A DNA stretch of 64,000 bases from Impatiens glandulifera (taxonomy: Eukaryota > Streptophyta > Magnoliopsida > Ericales > Balsaminaceae): NCBI RefSeq assembly GCF_907164915.1, contig NC_061864.1:4795389-4859388 (forward strand), read 5' to 3'. Shown here one piece after another: positions 49,539 through 61,600 of the stretch (within the stretch, counting starts at the first letter, position 1; each line of letters starts with the position of its first letter). The notes under the pieces are model-generated. The model was not told the DNA's origin, ran no database searches, and saw only the letters and a program-made list of their open reading frames with translations. Position numbers and translations under genes: made by a program.

Positions 49539-51322
49539 TAATCATTCTACCTGCCTGGATGGATCCATTCAAGAATGAAAATCTAGTTTTGAATTTTGTT
49601 GATGCCAATTAATAATAATAATAATATTTGTAGTTTGTAAACTAATTAATATACTCCCATGTAAATTTGTACTATGTGGAGATCGATGATCCGTATGTAT
49701 GATTTGATTGAAAACTTAATTATGAGTTTATTCTTTCCTGTTAATTAATGATCAATTGTTATTTACTATTGCTAATTTTATATATTACTATCGTGTTATA
49801 ATTCATTTCAGCCAAATTATTATTGAACTGTTTGTATAAAATAAGACTCTGGAATTTTAAAACTTTGAGTGTGTATCTCTATAAAAATAAATATTATATT
49901 TAAAACTAAAATAATTGCTAGACTCTACATAAAATTATGTCACGAATTCTTAAAATAAATATAAATTTTATATCTATTCAAATTTATTAAATCTTTTTTA
50001 AATTACACATTTTCTATTTACTCAAACTAACTTTATATTTAATTTTAAAAAAATATGTCCAAAATATTTTTAAATATTATTTAATTTAAAAATATGACAA
50101 ATTAATTATAAAAATTAAAATAACAATTTATGTCCTAATTCAAAATTTAAGTCTCACCCATACCATTTCAAACTTTACTAAAATAGTAATTGATTAAATT
50201 GATTTACTGAGTTTAATTTATATCATTATATTAACAAATTGTTTACCTCACTATCAAGTTATAATATATATATATATATATTAGTCCCCACACACACACC
50301 CCAGTTCCAGCCTATTTCTATACTTATTCCATGAATGCTCATTTTATAATAAAATATATATTTTCAGAAAACCATAAGAAAAACATGACAATATAATAAT
50401 TTCCCTATCAACAATCTTGTAATACTATATTCCGCCTTTAATAATTTCTCTAAAACAATATTTAAAGCTATAAATTAAATCTTAGAAGATTACAAGAGAC
50501 ATCTAGTACCACATGGTCCACATTCAATCCTCTATAGTATAGACTAACAAATTAATTGGAAATCGACCATATATAGGATAAAACTAGTCCTAAATGTCAT
50601 CCAAAGATCGACCATAGATTTTGTGTGACAATAATTTCTCTTAAGATATCTCATTTCTACCATGAGGACCACACTTCCATTTGTCATATTTGTTGCAATT
50701 AATTAATACACAATAGAACCAACTATCATCAAAATTTATAGACAGCGATTTGAAAAAAAAAATCAAATAACTTTGACAAAATTGGTTTGTTTTAGCTTGA
50801 TCATATCTTTTGAATTAAATATGTACTCGTAACACTTCACGTATAGTACAACATCTAATTCTTACACCATTTATTATTGTTTGACAAAAGATATTATAGT
50901 TGGAACTAGAAACTAGATATATATTGCAGGTGTGGAATGATGGAGTTTGGCTCCCTTATCTTGACGGTGACCTTTTCAACTAATAATTTCAATCTTCAAG
51001 TGAGAAAAGATATGATGCATGCATGCCTAAGGTTGTCTCTTTGACTTCAAACAATTTCCATGGTTAATATTTTGTGTACCTTTCTTTCAAACTATTTGGA
51101 CATTTAATTTGTGATGAGAAAATTCAAACATCAGAATCCACATGTAATCGAGTGGATGAGATTAATCGTACAATACGAGTTTGACAACACTATACATCTA
51201 AACTTAGAGTATTCTTAGTGATAATTATAAATTATTCAATATTTAAAAATTGGACCATATCTACTTGACTTTCTTTTTCTAAAAAATACTTTTATATAAC
51301 ATAAAAAAAGGAAAAATAAACT
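49539..51322. other. Intergenic region with dispersed repeat copy 3
   Basis: The 3' flank of the PADRE gene holds AAT runs at about 49611-49626 that could serve polyadenylation. Positions about 49880-50220 are a third diverged copy of the family at 1200-1760 and 21060-21640 ('tatgtccaaaatattttta', 'acaaattaattataaaaatt', 'gtctcaccca'). The rest is AT-rich with no gene. Confidence 0.5.
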
Positions 51323-51921
51323 TTAAAATGGGGAAATTGGACTAAATGACCCTAAAGATAGGGGTATTTGCGTCCGTGGTCACTGATAATTAAATTTGAT
51401 CTGGTGACCACTTTATTTTTTTTTGGACGAAATTACCCTTTTCGCGTAACGCGAAGTGGCTTCGCGAGACGTGAAGTGAATTAGGTTAATATAAATACTT
51501 AAAATTTTCATTTCCTTCATTTTGCTTCTCTCTCTTTCTCTCTCTTCTCTCTCTTCTCTCTCTCTGTTCTTGTTCGTCGGCCGGCGACGACGAAAACTTT
51601 GGCGACGGCGACGGCGAAAACTTTGGCGACGAGGACTACGATTATGCCCCATGAATCTACAAAGATAAGAAAACCTTAACCTGAATCGATGTTTATAATA
51701 CAGATTTATGTTCTTATTTCAATACCTTCATTTCAAACCCTAACTCTAACCCAAATCGATTTATGTTCATGTTTCCAGCATCTCCATCTGAAAACCTTAA
51801 ATTAATTAAATCTGTTCATATTGGTTCATACTGGTTCATATTGATTCATTTTTTTGTTCATCTTATTGTTCTTATGTCGATGATGATATTTGCAGATCAT
51901 ATGAGTTCTGTTTCGCGAAGT

Positions 51922-52016
51922 GCTTCTCGTTACGCGAAGGGCTTCTCGTTACGCGAAGGGCTTCTCGTTACGCGAAGGGCTTCTCGTTTCGCGAAGGGTT
52001 TCTCGTTTCGCGAAGG
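51922..52016 (+). repeat. 19-bp near-palindromic tandem array, left TIR, 5 units
   Basis: Units of gcttctcgttacgcgaagg start at 51922, 51941, 51960, 51979 and 51998. The last two carry ttt instead of tta. Partial units flank both sides. The core ttctcgttacgcgaa is a quasi-palindrome (ttc.cg..cg.gaa). Because 19 is not a multiple of 3, all three frames stay open and read a 19-residue super-repeat; this is not evidence for a protein. Confidence 0.95.
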
Positions 52017-52709
52017 GCTTTATGTTTCGTCATATGGGTCTGGATTCAGTGAAGAAGTACTTACAGCAAGACGGAAACCGGCTAAGTGTCGACGTTATAG
52101 ATGAATGATTTTCTCAATAGTAAATACAATTGAGTTGTTTTCATTTAGGTGTTCTATAATTATATGTTAAAGGGTTTATTTATAGAATTGCATTTTGAAA
52201 AGGGGGAGACATAGAGAAATTGAGATTGGACTTGGATAAACTTCCCTTTCATATTAAGGGACTTTAATCCAATTTGCATTATTAAACTTAATCCTAATGG
52301 ACATTAAAATAAGCTTCATTTACTCAAATTCTCTAATTAAAATGAGGCTTCATTTCTTTTGTCTTTTTTATTTTTTTAATCAGATATATATAAAGTTTTT
52401 CTAATTATTAATGTAATATTGTACTTTCATCCTGTCACCTAAAGAAATCAAATGATAAACATATTTTTGTTATTTACATTTGGGATAGAAATTTAAGACA
52501 AAACTCACCAAAATGTAATGTTTTTATCATTCATACTCACCAAGAAGTTTCAAACTAGACTAGAGAGTTATCATATATAAAGCTATAAAAAAAACAAAAA
52601 ATGGAGAACCAGTCTAGTTATTATTTGAACAAATAAGATATATCTTTTCTTTGGATATTGGTGGTAGTCTATTATGGAAATGAAAAATTGTTCTCATTCA
52701 CCTAATCAT

Positions 52710-53165
52710 TCACCTAATATTTTCTTTGTCCTCGTCAATTTGTTCTAGTTGTTCATATTGCGCACCACCACGCCCATTATTATGATTGTCTGATTTTCTT
52801 TGTCCTCGTCGACGACATTCATGTTCATACAATCCCTCCACTTCATCCTCCGGTTCCTCACGATCCTTTGGCTTCTCATAAGATCGCTCACGAGATTTCT
52901 CCCTATCACCCTCTCTATTTCTTCCCTTTTCACGGGATTTTTCCCTACACATGATGGGGGTGAACATTAGAAGCATTCATATCAAAATGCACAAACTGAA
53001 ATTCAGATTAAAAAACACTAACTGTGTTTGGGAGAGGTACAATTCCAATTCTTTTGTTTGTTTAACAATTTAAAACTAAGAATTCAAATGAAAGCACCAA
53101 GGGTGTATGTAGTATTACCGGTTTGCATGACGATCAACCCTTTAGTATTCGTAGTGCTTATGTAG
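52710..53165 (-). pseudogene. Captured host-gene fragment (RE/RS-rich), exon-intron-exon, broken
   Basis: Minus strand inside the element. An exon-like piece (about 53165-53119) is followed by a GT donor at 53118, a 174-bp intron-like stretch and an AG acceptor at 52945. The second exon-like piece (52944-52710) encodes REKSREKGRNREGDREKSRE, then an acidic/basic tail ending QIDEDKENIR and a stop. In the frame that joins the two pieces, the upstream exon has a TAA stop (RVDRHAN preceded by Tyr-stop). The composition resembles the Arg/Ser/Glu-rich tails of splicing-related proteins, but I cannot name the parent gene. Intact splice signals indicate capture as genomic DNA, not via RNA. Confidence 0.5.
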
Positions 53166-53170
53166 TATGC

Positions 53171-53303
53171 CCTTCGCGAAACGAGAAGCCCTTCGCGTAA
53201 CGAGAAGTCATTCGCGTAACGAGAAGCCCTTCGCGTAACGAGAAGCCCTTCGCGTAACGAGAAGCCCTTCGCGTAACGAGAAGCCCTTCGCGTAACGAGA
53301 AGC
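53171..53303 (-). repeat. 19-bp tandem array, right TIR, 7 units
   Basis: Inverted counterpart of the left-arm array, with seven units from 53171 to 53303 on a 19-bp period. The third unit and its neighbour carry substitutions. The two arms thus differ by two repeat units while neighbouring TIR sequence is nearly the same. Confidence 0.95.
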
Positions 53304-53900
53304 ACTTCGCGAAACAGAACCCATATGATCTACAAATATCATCATCGATATAAGAACAATAAGATGAACAAAAAAATGAATCAATATGAATCAATATGAA
53401 CCAGTATGAACCAATATGAACAGATTTAATTGATTTAAGGTTTTCAGATGGAGATGCTGGAAACATGAACATAAATCGATTTGGGTTAGAGTTAGGGTTT
53501 GAAATGAAGATATTGAAATAAGAACATAAATCTGTATTATAAACATCGATTCAGGTTAAGGTTTTCTTATTTTTGTAGATTCATGGGGCATAATCGTAGT
53601 CCTCGTCGCCAAAGTTTTCGCCGTCGCCGTCGCCGGCCGACGAACAAGAACAGAGAGAGAAGAGAGAGAGGAGAGAGAAGAGAGAGAAAGAGAGAGAAGC
53701 AAAATGAAGGAAATGAAAATTTTAAGTATTTATATTAACCTAATTCACTTCGCGTCTCGCGAAGTCAGTTCGCGTTACGCGAAAATGGTAATTTCGTCCA
53801 AAAAAAATAAAATGGTCACCAGATCAAATTTAATTATCAGTGACCACGGACGCAAATACCCATATCTTTAGGGTCATTTAGTCCAATTTCCCTTAAAATG

Positions 53901-54324
53901 AACCCCAAAACATTGAAGAATAAATATATATAAAAGGGAGATAAGAAGGTAGCTAGATAGCTAGGTAAGGTTGTTGGTATTGGCCGGCACTATTAGTTGT
54001 ATGTGACATTTATTTAAAAGTCATCATATTCACATGTATGTGTTTATCCTAGTATTCTATATATAGCTAGTTCATTTAAAATGTTAAGTGTGATATATAT
54101 AATATATGAGGAGTGATAGAGTGAAAGAATTTGGTGAGGGAATGACTTGACATCACTTAATTGGTTGAAAAATGTAAAAGTGGGAGGAAAGAGAGAAAAG
54201 AGAGAAATTATTTGATTTTTTCAGCAAATAAAATTACCAAATTCCCTCACCTAATCATTTCTCATAATATATATATACACCACAAATGTAAGAATATATA
54301 TTATACAACATTCTTGGTCACAAT

Positions 54325-54376
<52 letters not shown>

Positions 54377-55423
54377 ACCTATTCAATTAAATACATCAAA
54401 TTTAAACTTAAACATATATAACCGTTGATATATAAAATAATCAAATTTATTAATTTATTTTTATTGGGAAGAGTTTCAATGGTGTGGTCAATAATTGTAG
54501 ATTATTATTTTTTTTGTAAGAGTATACTTGCAAGACACGTAAACTTTTTTATTTTTTATTTTAGACTAGGAAAAAATATTACAACATCAATTATATACGG
54601 AAAATTTGAAATCATGTTGTATGAGCTAAAATTATTGTCAAATCCCTCTCAATACTAATTAAGATCAGTCTTTACTTGCCTTCAATTCAATGAAAATAAA
54701 AATTAATATTTATAAAATACTTTTGTATAAAATATTTTAAAATGTATTTTTAAAATTTATAAAATACTAGTACGTACGTACAGTGTTTTGTAAGATAAAT
54801 AATATTTTATTTTGTTAACATTAAGTTTATTGTCCTTATTTTTTTTCTTTACTTTACATTATATTAAATATTTCTTTTATTCTATTTTCTTGCTTAATTA
54901 GTCTCTCTAAAGTAATATATGTTTAATAGGATTAACTTATTTAAATAGTTAACTATGCTTGATTTGATTTGATATTTGTTTTAACTTATAATTTTTATTA
55001 GTTATAAATTATTCAATTTATTAGTTAAACCTTAAATATATTTTAATTTGATTTATACACATTAATTTTTTCGCTGAAATAGTTATAATAACTTACTATT
55101 TCATCAAAATTTTGATGCAAGCATATAACCAATTTTAACATTAACAATAAATTTTATTTATCAATAAAAATATTATTTACTTTTTCATTAAATATTAGTC
55201 ATTTTTTAAATTTGACACCCAATAATTAAAATTTTATAACTTAATATTATTTATTTTATAATAACTCAATAATGTAGCTCAAATTACAATGCTAAAGTTC
55301 AATTCTCATTTAAATGAGGAAAAACACTTCATAAACTAAATCAAATCAATTATTTAAATATCCCAATTAGGAAGAATGCATTTACACACTTATGTCTACA
55401 ACTTAATCTCTAAAATCTAATCA

Positions 55424-55468
<45 letters not shown>

Positions 55469-56346
55469 TATAATATATTGGTAATTAATAATATAATTGT
55501 GAAAATTGATAAATAATAAGGAAGAGTTGTTTGACATTTATTATTTTTTAGTGGTCCTAATGTGTTTGAAATCTTAACCTTGTTCACATAAATTCTTATC
55601 CTAAGAGATATTTGATATGAATTTGAAATAATCCAAAAGGAACAAGGTCCAAATTCACCTCAATATCTATATTTGTTGTCCCCGATTTTTGTAAAAATAA
55701 TATATTGATTATTTGTATTCAATTGAGATAACTTATTATTAAACAACTAAGAGGATCATACAAAAAATTCAATTTAATTTAATATATGAAAAATATAGAG
55801 ACCACTACATACTTAACTATATAAAGTAAAGAGCACTTATAAAAAAAAAAAGAGAGTCAAATCTTGATTCTTTCATAGTAATGACATTCCTATTACTTGT
55901 AGGCTTCAAAGAGCTTAGGAGTTAAGATAAATGAGAATTAAATAATGTTTTTGATGTTTACTATTACTTTGAGTATTTGCTTAAAAAAGAAACTAATCAT
56001 GATTTGATTATATATTCAAACTATGGGACAACAACTTTTTAATACCACCTTCAAGTTTCAACCACTTAGTGAAGATGTCCCATAAAACACAAAACTAGGG
56101 CTTTCCAATTTCTAATATCAAAGCTGTTACACACTAGCTAGTAGGACAATAATTTGATATATATATTAGATGTATCTTGTATATTTACGCAACCTTTTTA
56201 ATATTCTCTTATAATTTATCTTTTGAATTTCATTTAGTTTGTTCCATTTTATAGGTCTAGTTTAAAACCACCTATGTCGTATCTGGTTTTGAACCAAAAA
56301 ATATATAAATTTATTTGAATATTAATTTAAATAAAATAATCTTAAT

Positions 56347-56380
<34 letters not shown>

Positions 56381-57419
56381 TAATGTAAAAAATATCATGA
56401 ATCATTATATGTCAAATTAATTCAATTTTAAAATGTTATGAAAGGAAATCTCGTGTGATTTTAAATTATCTTAATATTGATTCTTATTATTTGTACTTTA
56501 TATTATTTTTCGTTCAAACCAACTATACAAAATATTTTAGTGTATAATAAAAATTCAACTACCATAACTTTAATTATATTATAAATACAATGATCAGATT
56601 AGTGGTAGTGGTGACTCTTCTAACTAAAAAATTATTCAAAGGAATGAAGTCATGCTCACAAACAATCATTATCAAATTCAACAATTCAATTACCAATAAA
56701 GAAGTATAGAGCCAAACAAGTGATTAGAAAAAGTAAATGAGCTACGAGATCAGCAAATTAGGATCCGAAAGTAGTGGAAATTATATTGGCTACAATGAAA
56801 ATAAAATGTTTAGTATGAAAGGTATGCTTTAGTTGTATGTAATATGCTTTAATCTCTGTTTTTTTTTCTTTTTCTAATTTGATACTCTAAGGTCGTTTAA
56901 TTATTTTAATCAAAACTAGAGTTTGTCTAATTTTGTTAATTGACTATTTCTCCCACTTTTAAGTTCTTAATGAAATGACGTTAAACTATTTTCCAAAAAA
57001 AAATTAAATATACTTAAACTAACTTAGTGAAGTATAATTTATTATATTGGTAAAACCTCTAACTTAAAAGGTGTTTGATTTTTTTCCAAAAGATCCACAA
57101 TTTTCCTAATTGCTTACAATAGGATCCCAAATTCACCTTCAGACATTTTCTAAGAAGATATTTAGTAATAGTCTAAGAACATACAACTTCATATTAAATT
57201 CAATTCTTACAAAGTTAGAATTGAATATAAAAGTATAAACAAAGAGTAAATGAAGCAGAAACAATGATAAGAACAGAAATCTACATTGGACAGGATTGAT
57301 TCTAGTAAGACAAGGAGAACAACTGCACTCTGCCACGGCCCAAGGTATGTATGTTGATATTGTTTATATTTTTGGATTATTAGATTATAGTGTAATTTTA
57401 CAAATTTACATAAATATAT

Positions 57420-57450
<31 letters not shown>

Positions 57451-57680
57451 AATTAATAAATATAATATAATAAAGATATAATATAAAGATAATATAAAAA
57501 CATAATAAATTATGATTGTGATAATATCTTATATCTTATCGATATTATATCTCCAATATATTATAGTGATTATATTTATTAAAAATAATTAAAATTATTA
57601 ATATTTATAGATATATATATTAAAATAATAAATAAGTAAATAAAATTGAGAATAATAAATATATATTATATTAATAATTA
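53901..57680. other. Intergenic region upstream of LeuRS
   Basis: AT-rich with TA microsatellites at 54330-54372 and 55427-55465 and smaller TA runs near 56360 and 57417-57448. ORFs of 65-86 codons (54161-54421, 54425-54658, 57139-57336) have no family features and partly translate the microsatellite. No gene was seen. Confidence 0.5.
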
Positions 57681-57683
57681 AAA

Positions 57684-58640
57684 AAACCCTAGTTACTCAT
57701 TCTCTCTCACTTTATTTCCTTCCATCAATGGCGGCCTTCTAATCTTCTTCTTCTTCAGACATTTTTCTTCGATTATTCATAGATCTTCTCTTACTCTCCT
57801 TCACACACTTTTCTACACCCGTCCACAGATCTTTAAGGTAAAATCGTCGGATAATACTGATTTTACCTCGTTTATCGATTCCAACAAGTGTTAAATCGCG
57901 ATTTAACTAGGATTTTGTTTGAAAACGAGTTTCTTTTAACACTTCTCAGAAAGCTGTGGCGGTTGGATCAGCTGGGAGCCGTCTCCTTTGCTTCAAGCTT
58001 CAGCAATCGTCATTTCGGCTAAGCCCTGAGTAGAAATTATCTCCTCCTTAGCCTGATTGATTGCGGAGCTCCTTCTGCGGCTCTGCTTTTCTCCTCAGCA
58101 AGTATTCTTCCAGTACTCCGCCTTCGGAAGGTTCTCAGTAGAGAACTTCTGAGGTTCTTGCTAAATTCTATTGATATTGAATCTGACTATATTGTTTAAC
58201 TATATTTTTTTGAAAATGGATATTTTAGTGGAAAATGATAGTCCCTTCAGTTCTCTTCATTTCGTTTTTGCATCTACTAATATGTTTTCCAACTTTTCAT
58301 TACATTTAGAACAATAGTTTCATAAGTACTCGAGATATCATCATTCGGATCTATAAGCTTTTTGATATTTGTAGTGTCAAACTTGTTAAAGATCTGAATT
58401 TTGCATTATTATGTTCAAATTTTGTGATTGATGTGAATCCTTACATTGTGTGCTTTTACTTTAAAAAATGTAATACCCTCTGCTTCTGTGGGTTAGTCAT
58501 TAAATTCCTGTGTAATTGTGCAAGGTTGTTTGCAAGAGATATGCAACGGATGATTCTGATGTACATCTTGAAATGTTAATTAGTATTGATAAAAGTTTGT
58601 TTCTTTCTCTTCCTCCTGCAGTTTTTGTCAAATTACGCAT
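57684..58640 (+). promoter_or_regulatory. LeuRS promoter telo-box and spliced 5' leader
   Basis: AAACCCTA at 57684-57691 is a telo-box, a motif known to be enriched in plant promoters of translation-machinery genes. A CT-rich likely start region follows, then a short upstream ORF at 57728-57742 (ATG GCG GCC TTC TAA). A plausible leader donor lies at 57838 (ctttaag|gtaaaa). The acceptor is clear at 58620-58621 (cctcctgcag|ttttt), 19 bases before the ATG. An additional leader exon between about 57955 and 58020 cannot be excluded. Confidence 0.5.
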
Positions 58641-61600
58641 ATGGCAACCTCTGGTCAAGACACAGCAACAGATGTTGGGAAGAGTTTTGCTAGAAGAGAT
58701 AAACTTCTTGAGATTGAGACAAAGGTACAGAAGTGGTGGGATGAAAAGGAAGTCTTCAGAGCTGAACCTTTAGATGCACCTCCTGGTCCGGGCGAAAAAT
58801 TCTTTGGCAACTTTCCTTTTCCTTACATGAATGGTTATCTTCACTTGGGTCACGCCTTTTCTCTTTCAAAGCTCGAGTTTGCTGCGGCATATCACAGGCT
58901 AAGAGGTGCTAATGTCCTCTTACCTTTTGCATTTCATTGCACTGGGATGCCCATCAAGGCGTCGGCTGACAAACTTCGTCGAGAGATGGATAAATATGGT
59001 TATCCCCCAGTTTTTCCTGAAGAGAAAATTGAAGAGATAATAAAGCTAGAGGAAGTTATTGCAGAAAACCAGTCAGTTCCTGATAAATTCAAGGGGAAGA
59101 AATCTAAGGCAACAGCAAAGGCTGGTGGGGATAAATACCAATGGCAAATAATGCAAAGTTATGGTCTATCTGATGAGGAGATTGCAAACTTTGCAAATCC
59201 ATATAACTGGCTATCTTATTTCCCCCCTCTAGCTGTTGAAGACCTTAAGGCATTTGGCTTAGGCTGTGATTGGAGACGGACTTTCATTACAACTGACATG
59301 AATCCGTATTTCGATTCATTTGTGCGGTGGCAAGTGAAAAAGTTAAAGAAGTTGGGTAAAATAGTCAAGGATTTGAGACACACAATTTATTCACCATTAG
59401 ATGGCCAACCCTGTGCAGATCATGATCGGGCGTCAGGTGAGGGTGTCATTCCTCAAGAGTATACTCTTATCAAGATGGAAGTCATTTCACCTTTCCCCCC
59501 TAAGATGTCTGTTTTGGAGGGTAGAAGAGTATATCTTGCTGCTGCAACTCTCAGACCAGAGACTATGTATGGACAAACCAATGCCTGGGTTCTGCCTGAT
59601 GGAAAATATGGAGCATATGAAATTAATGAAACTGATGTTTTTATAGTTACAGAAAGGGCAGCACTTAATCTGGCATACCAAAGGTTATCGCGTGTTCCTG
59701 AGAAACCTACGTGTTTGTTGGAGCTGAGCGGGAACGATCTGCTAGGTTTGCCTTTGAGATCCCCTTTATCTTTCAACGAGGTCATATACTCCTTACCTAT
59801 GTTGTCAATTCTAACTGACAAGGGTACTGGGATCGTTACAAGTGTACCCAGTGATTCCCCTGATGATTTCATGGCTCTTCATGACTTGAAATCGAAACCA
59901 GCTTTCAGAGAAAAGTTTGGTTTGAAAGATGAGTGGGTCTTGCCGTTCAACATTATTCCGATTATAAACACTCCCGAATTTGGGGATAAATCTGCTGAGA
60001 AAATTTGCTTGGATATGAAAATAAAGAGCCAGAATGAGAAGCAGAAACTGGAAGAGGCCAAGAAGAAAATCTATAAAGGAGGATTCTACGAGGGAACCAT
60101 GATTGCAGGTGAATATTCTGGAATGAGAGTCCAAGAAGCAAAGAGCCTGATTAAAAACAAGATTTTGGAGGAGGGTTTGGCTTTGATCTATAGTGAACCA
60201 GAGAAGAAAGTAATGTCGAGATCTGGTGATGAGTGTGTTGTGGCACTAACCGATCAATGGTATATTACTTATGGAGAAACTGAATGGCAAAAGAAGGCCG
60301 AAGAATGCTTAGCTTCAATGGGTCTCTTCTCTGACGAGACAAGGCACGGATTCGAGCACACGCTAAGTTGGCTTAATCAATGGGCTTGCTCTCGAAGTTT
60401 TGGGTTAGGCACTCGCATTCCATGGGATGAAGAATTTCTTGTGGAGTCCTTATCTGATTCCACTCTTTACATGGCATATTACACTGTGTGCCACCACTTA
60501 CAGAAGGGCGATATGTATGGATCTGATACTTCATCTGTTAAACCAGAACAGCTTACAGAAGATGTCTGGGAATTCTTGTTTGGCAATGGCCCATTTCCGG
60601 AATCGTCAACTATACCTTCGTCTCTTCTTCATAAGATGAAAAACGAATTTGAGTACTGGTATCCTTTTGACCTCCGTGTTTCAGGTATCTTCTATTCTAA
60701 TACTAAGAACTTGTTTGATGTAGTTTCTCTTTTGATTAGACTTTTTGGAAAAAATCTTTTTTATGAAAAAAATAGATTATTGGGGGTTATGTGTGATAAA
60801 TGACTAAGAGCTTGTTTTATTTAGGGTTATTTTGAAAAAGATATTGTGTGATGGAAAAGTGGATTACAAAATATCTTTTGTATATAATTAATATTTAAAA
60901 CTTTATTAAGTATAAAGTAATGGTCATTTGATATTTTAGTTGATGATATAAATGATTTAACTGATGAATTGATTGATGGTGAAATAAAGAATTATTGGAT
61001 TAAGTCCAAATAACCCTTGTCAAACAAGTTGTAAAATATCATTTTTATAACAATAAAGTAATTTTGTAAGAAATATTTGTAGTTTAGTATTTTAGTTAAT
61101 GATTTGAAAGAATTGGTTGATGAAAGGGTTATTCATGAGCGTCCATTTGGAAACAATTTCTGGAGCTGGGTTCGGACAAGATCATGTCACAAATTTTCTT
61201 AGAAACCTTTTTTTTAAGTATGATTTAGATGAGATAATGTTCAAGAACATAACTTAATTAAACATATATTCATAAATTTGCTGATGTTTTCTTGCCAAGC
61301 CCAGCTCCAGCTCTAGAAAATATGTTTCCAAATCAACCAAAAAAGCTTAATTTGATATCCCACCCTCCTTCAAGGATTAGTTGAGTTACCTGAAAGCTGG
61401 TCTAGTCATTTGGTTACAAAAAATAAATTATGATCTTATGTAGATTCCAATTCTGATCTCAAACTCATAATGTGAAATATTGTAGGTAAGGATCTAATCC
61501 AGAACCATCTTACCTTCTGCATATACAACCACACTGCACTTCTTCCAAGACATCAATGGCCAAAAGCGTTCAGATGTAACGGTCATATCATGTTAAACTC

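Larger units (their letters stand above)
51323..53900. mobile_element. Non-autonomous Mutator-like (Pack-MULE/foldback) element with ~0.7-kb TIRs
   Basis: The element spans 51331-53892 (2562 bp). Ttaaaatg flanks it at 51323-51330 and 53893-53900. The ends are gggaaattggactaaatgac and its inverted copy. The TIRs run inward to about 52020 (left) and 53164 (right). They are nearly identical apart from single-base and repeat-number differences. Each TIR has CGCG-rich subterminal motifs, a CT/GA tract and a 19-bp tandem array. Very long TIRs favour Mutator-like or foldback elements; hAT elements also make 8-bp duplications but have short TIRs. A ninth flanking base differs (t/c), so a 9-bp MULE duplication with one mismatch is possible. 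No transposase is encoded. Confidence 0.8.

Noticed and set aside
51413..52108. Arg-rich and periodic ORFs (19-residue repeats) in the left arm of the 51331-53892 element
   Set aside because: The reading is a by-product of a 19-bp tandem DNA repeat that is open in all frames and is mirrored in the other arm. No conserved protein is implied.
58516..58773. 85-codon ORF upstream of and overlapping the LeuRS start
   Set aside because: It spans the predicted leader intron acceptor and is out of frame with the conserved LeuRS sequence.
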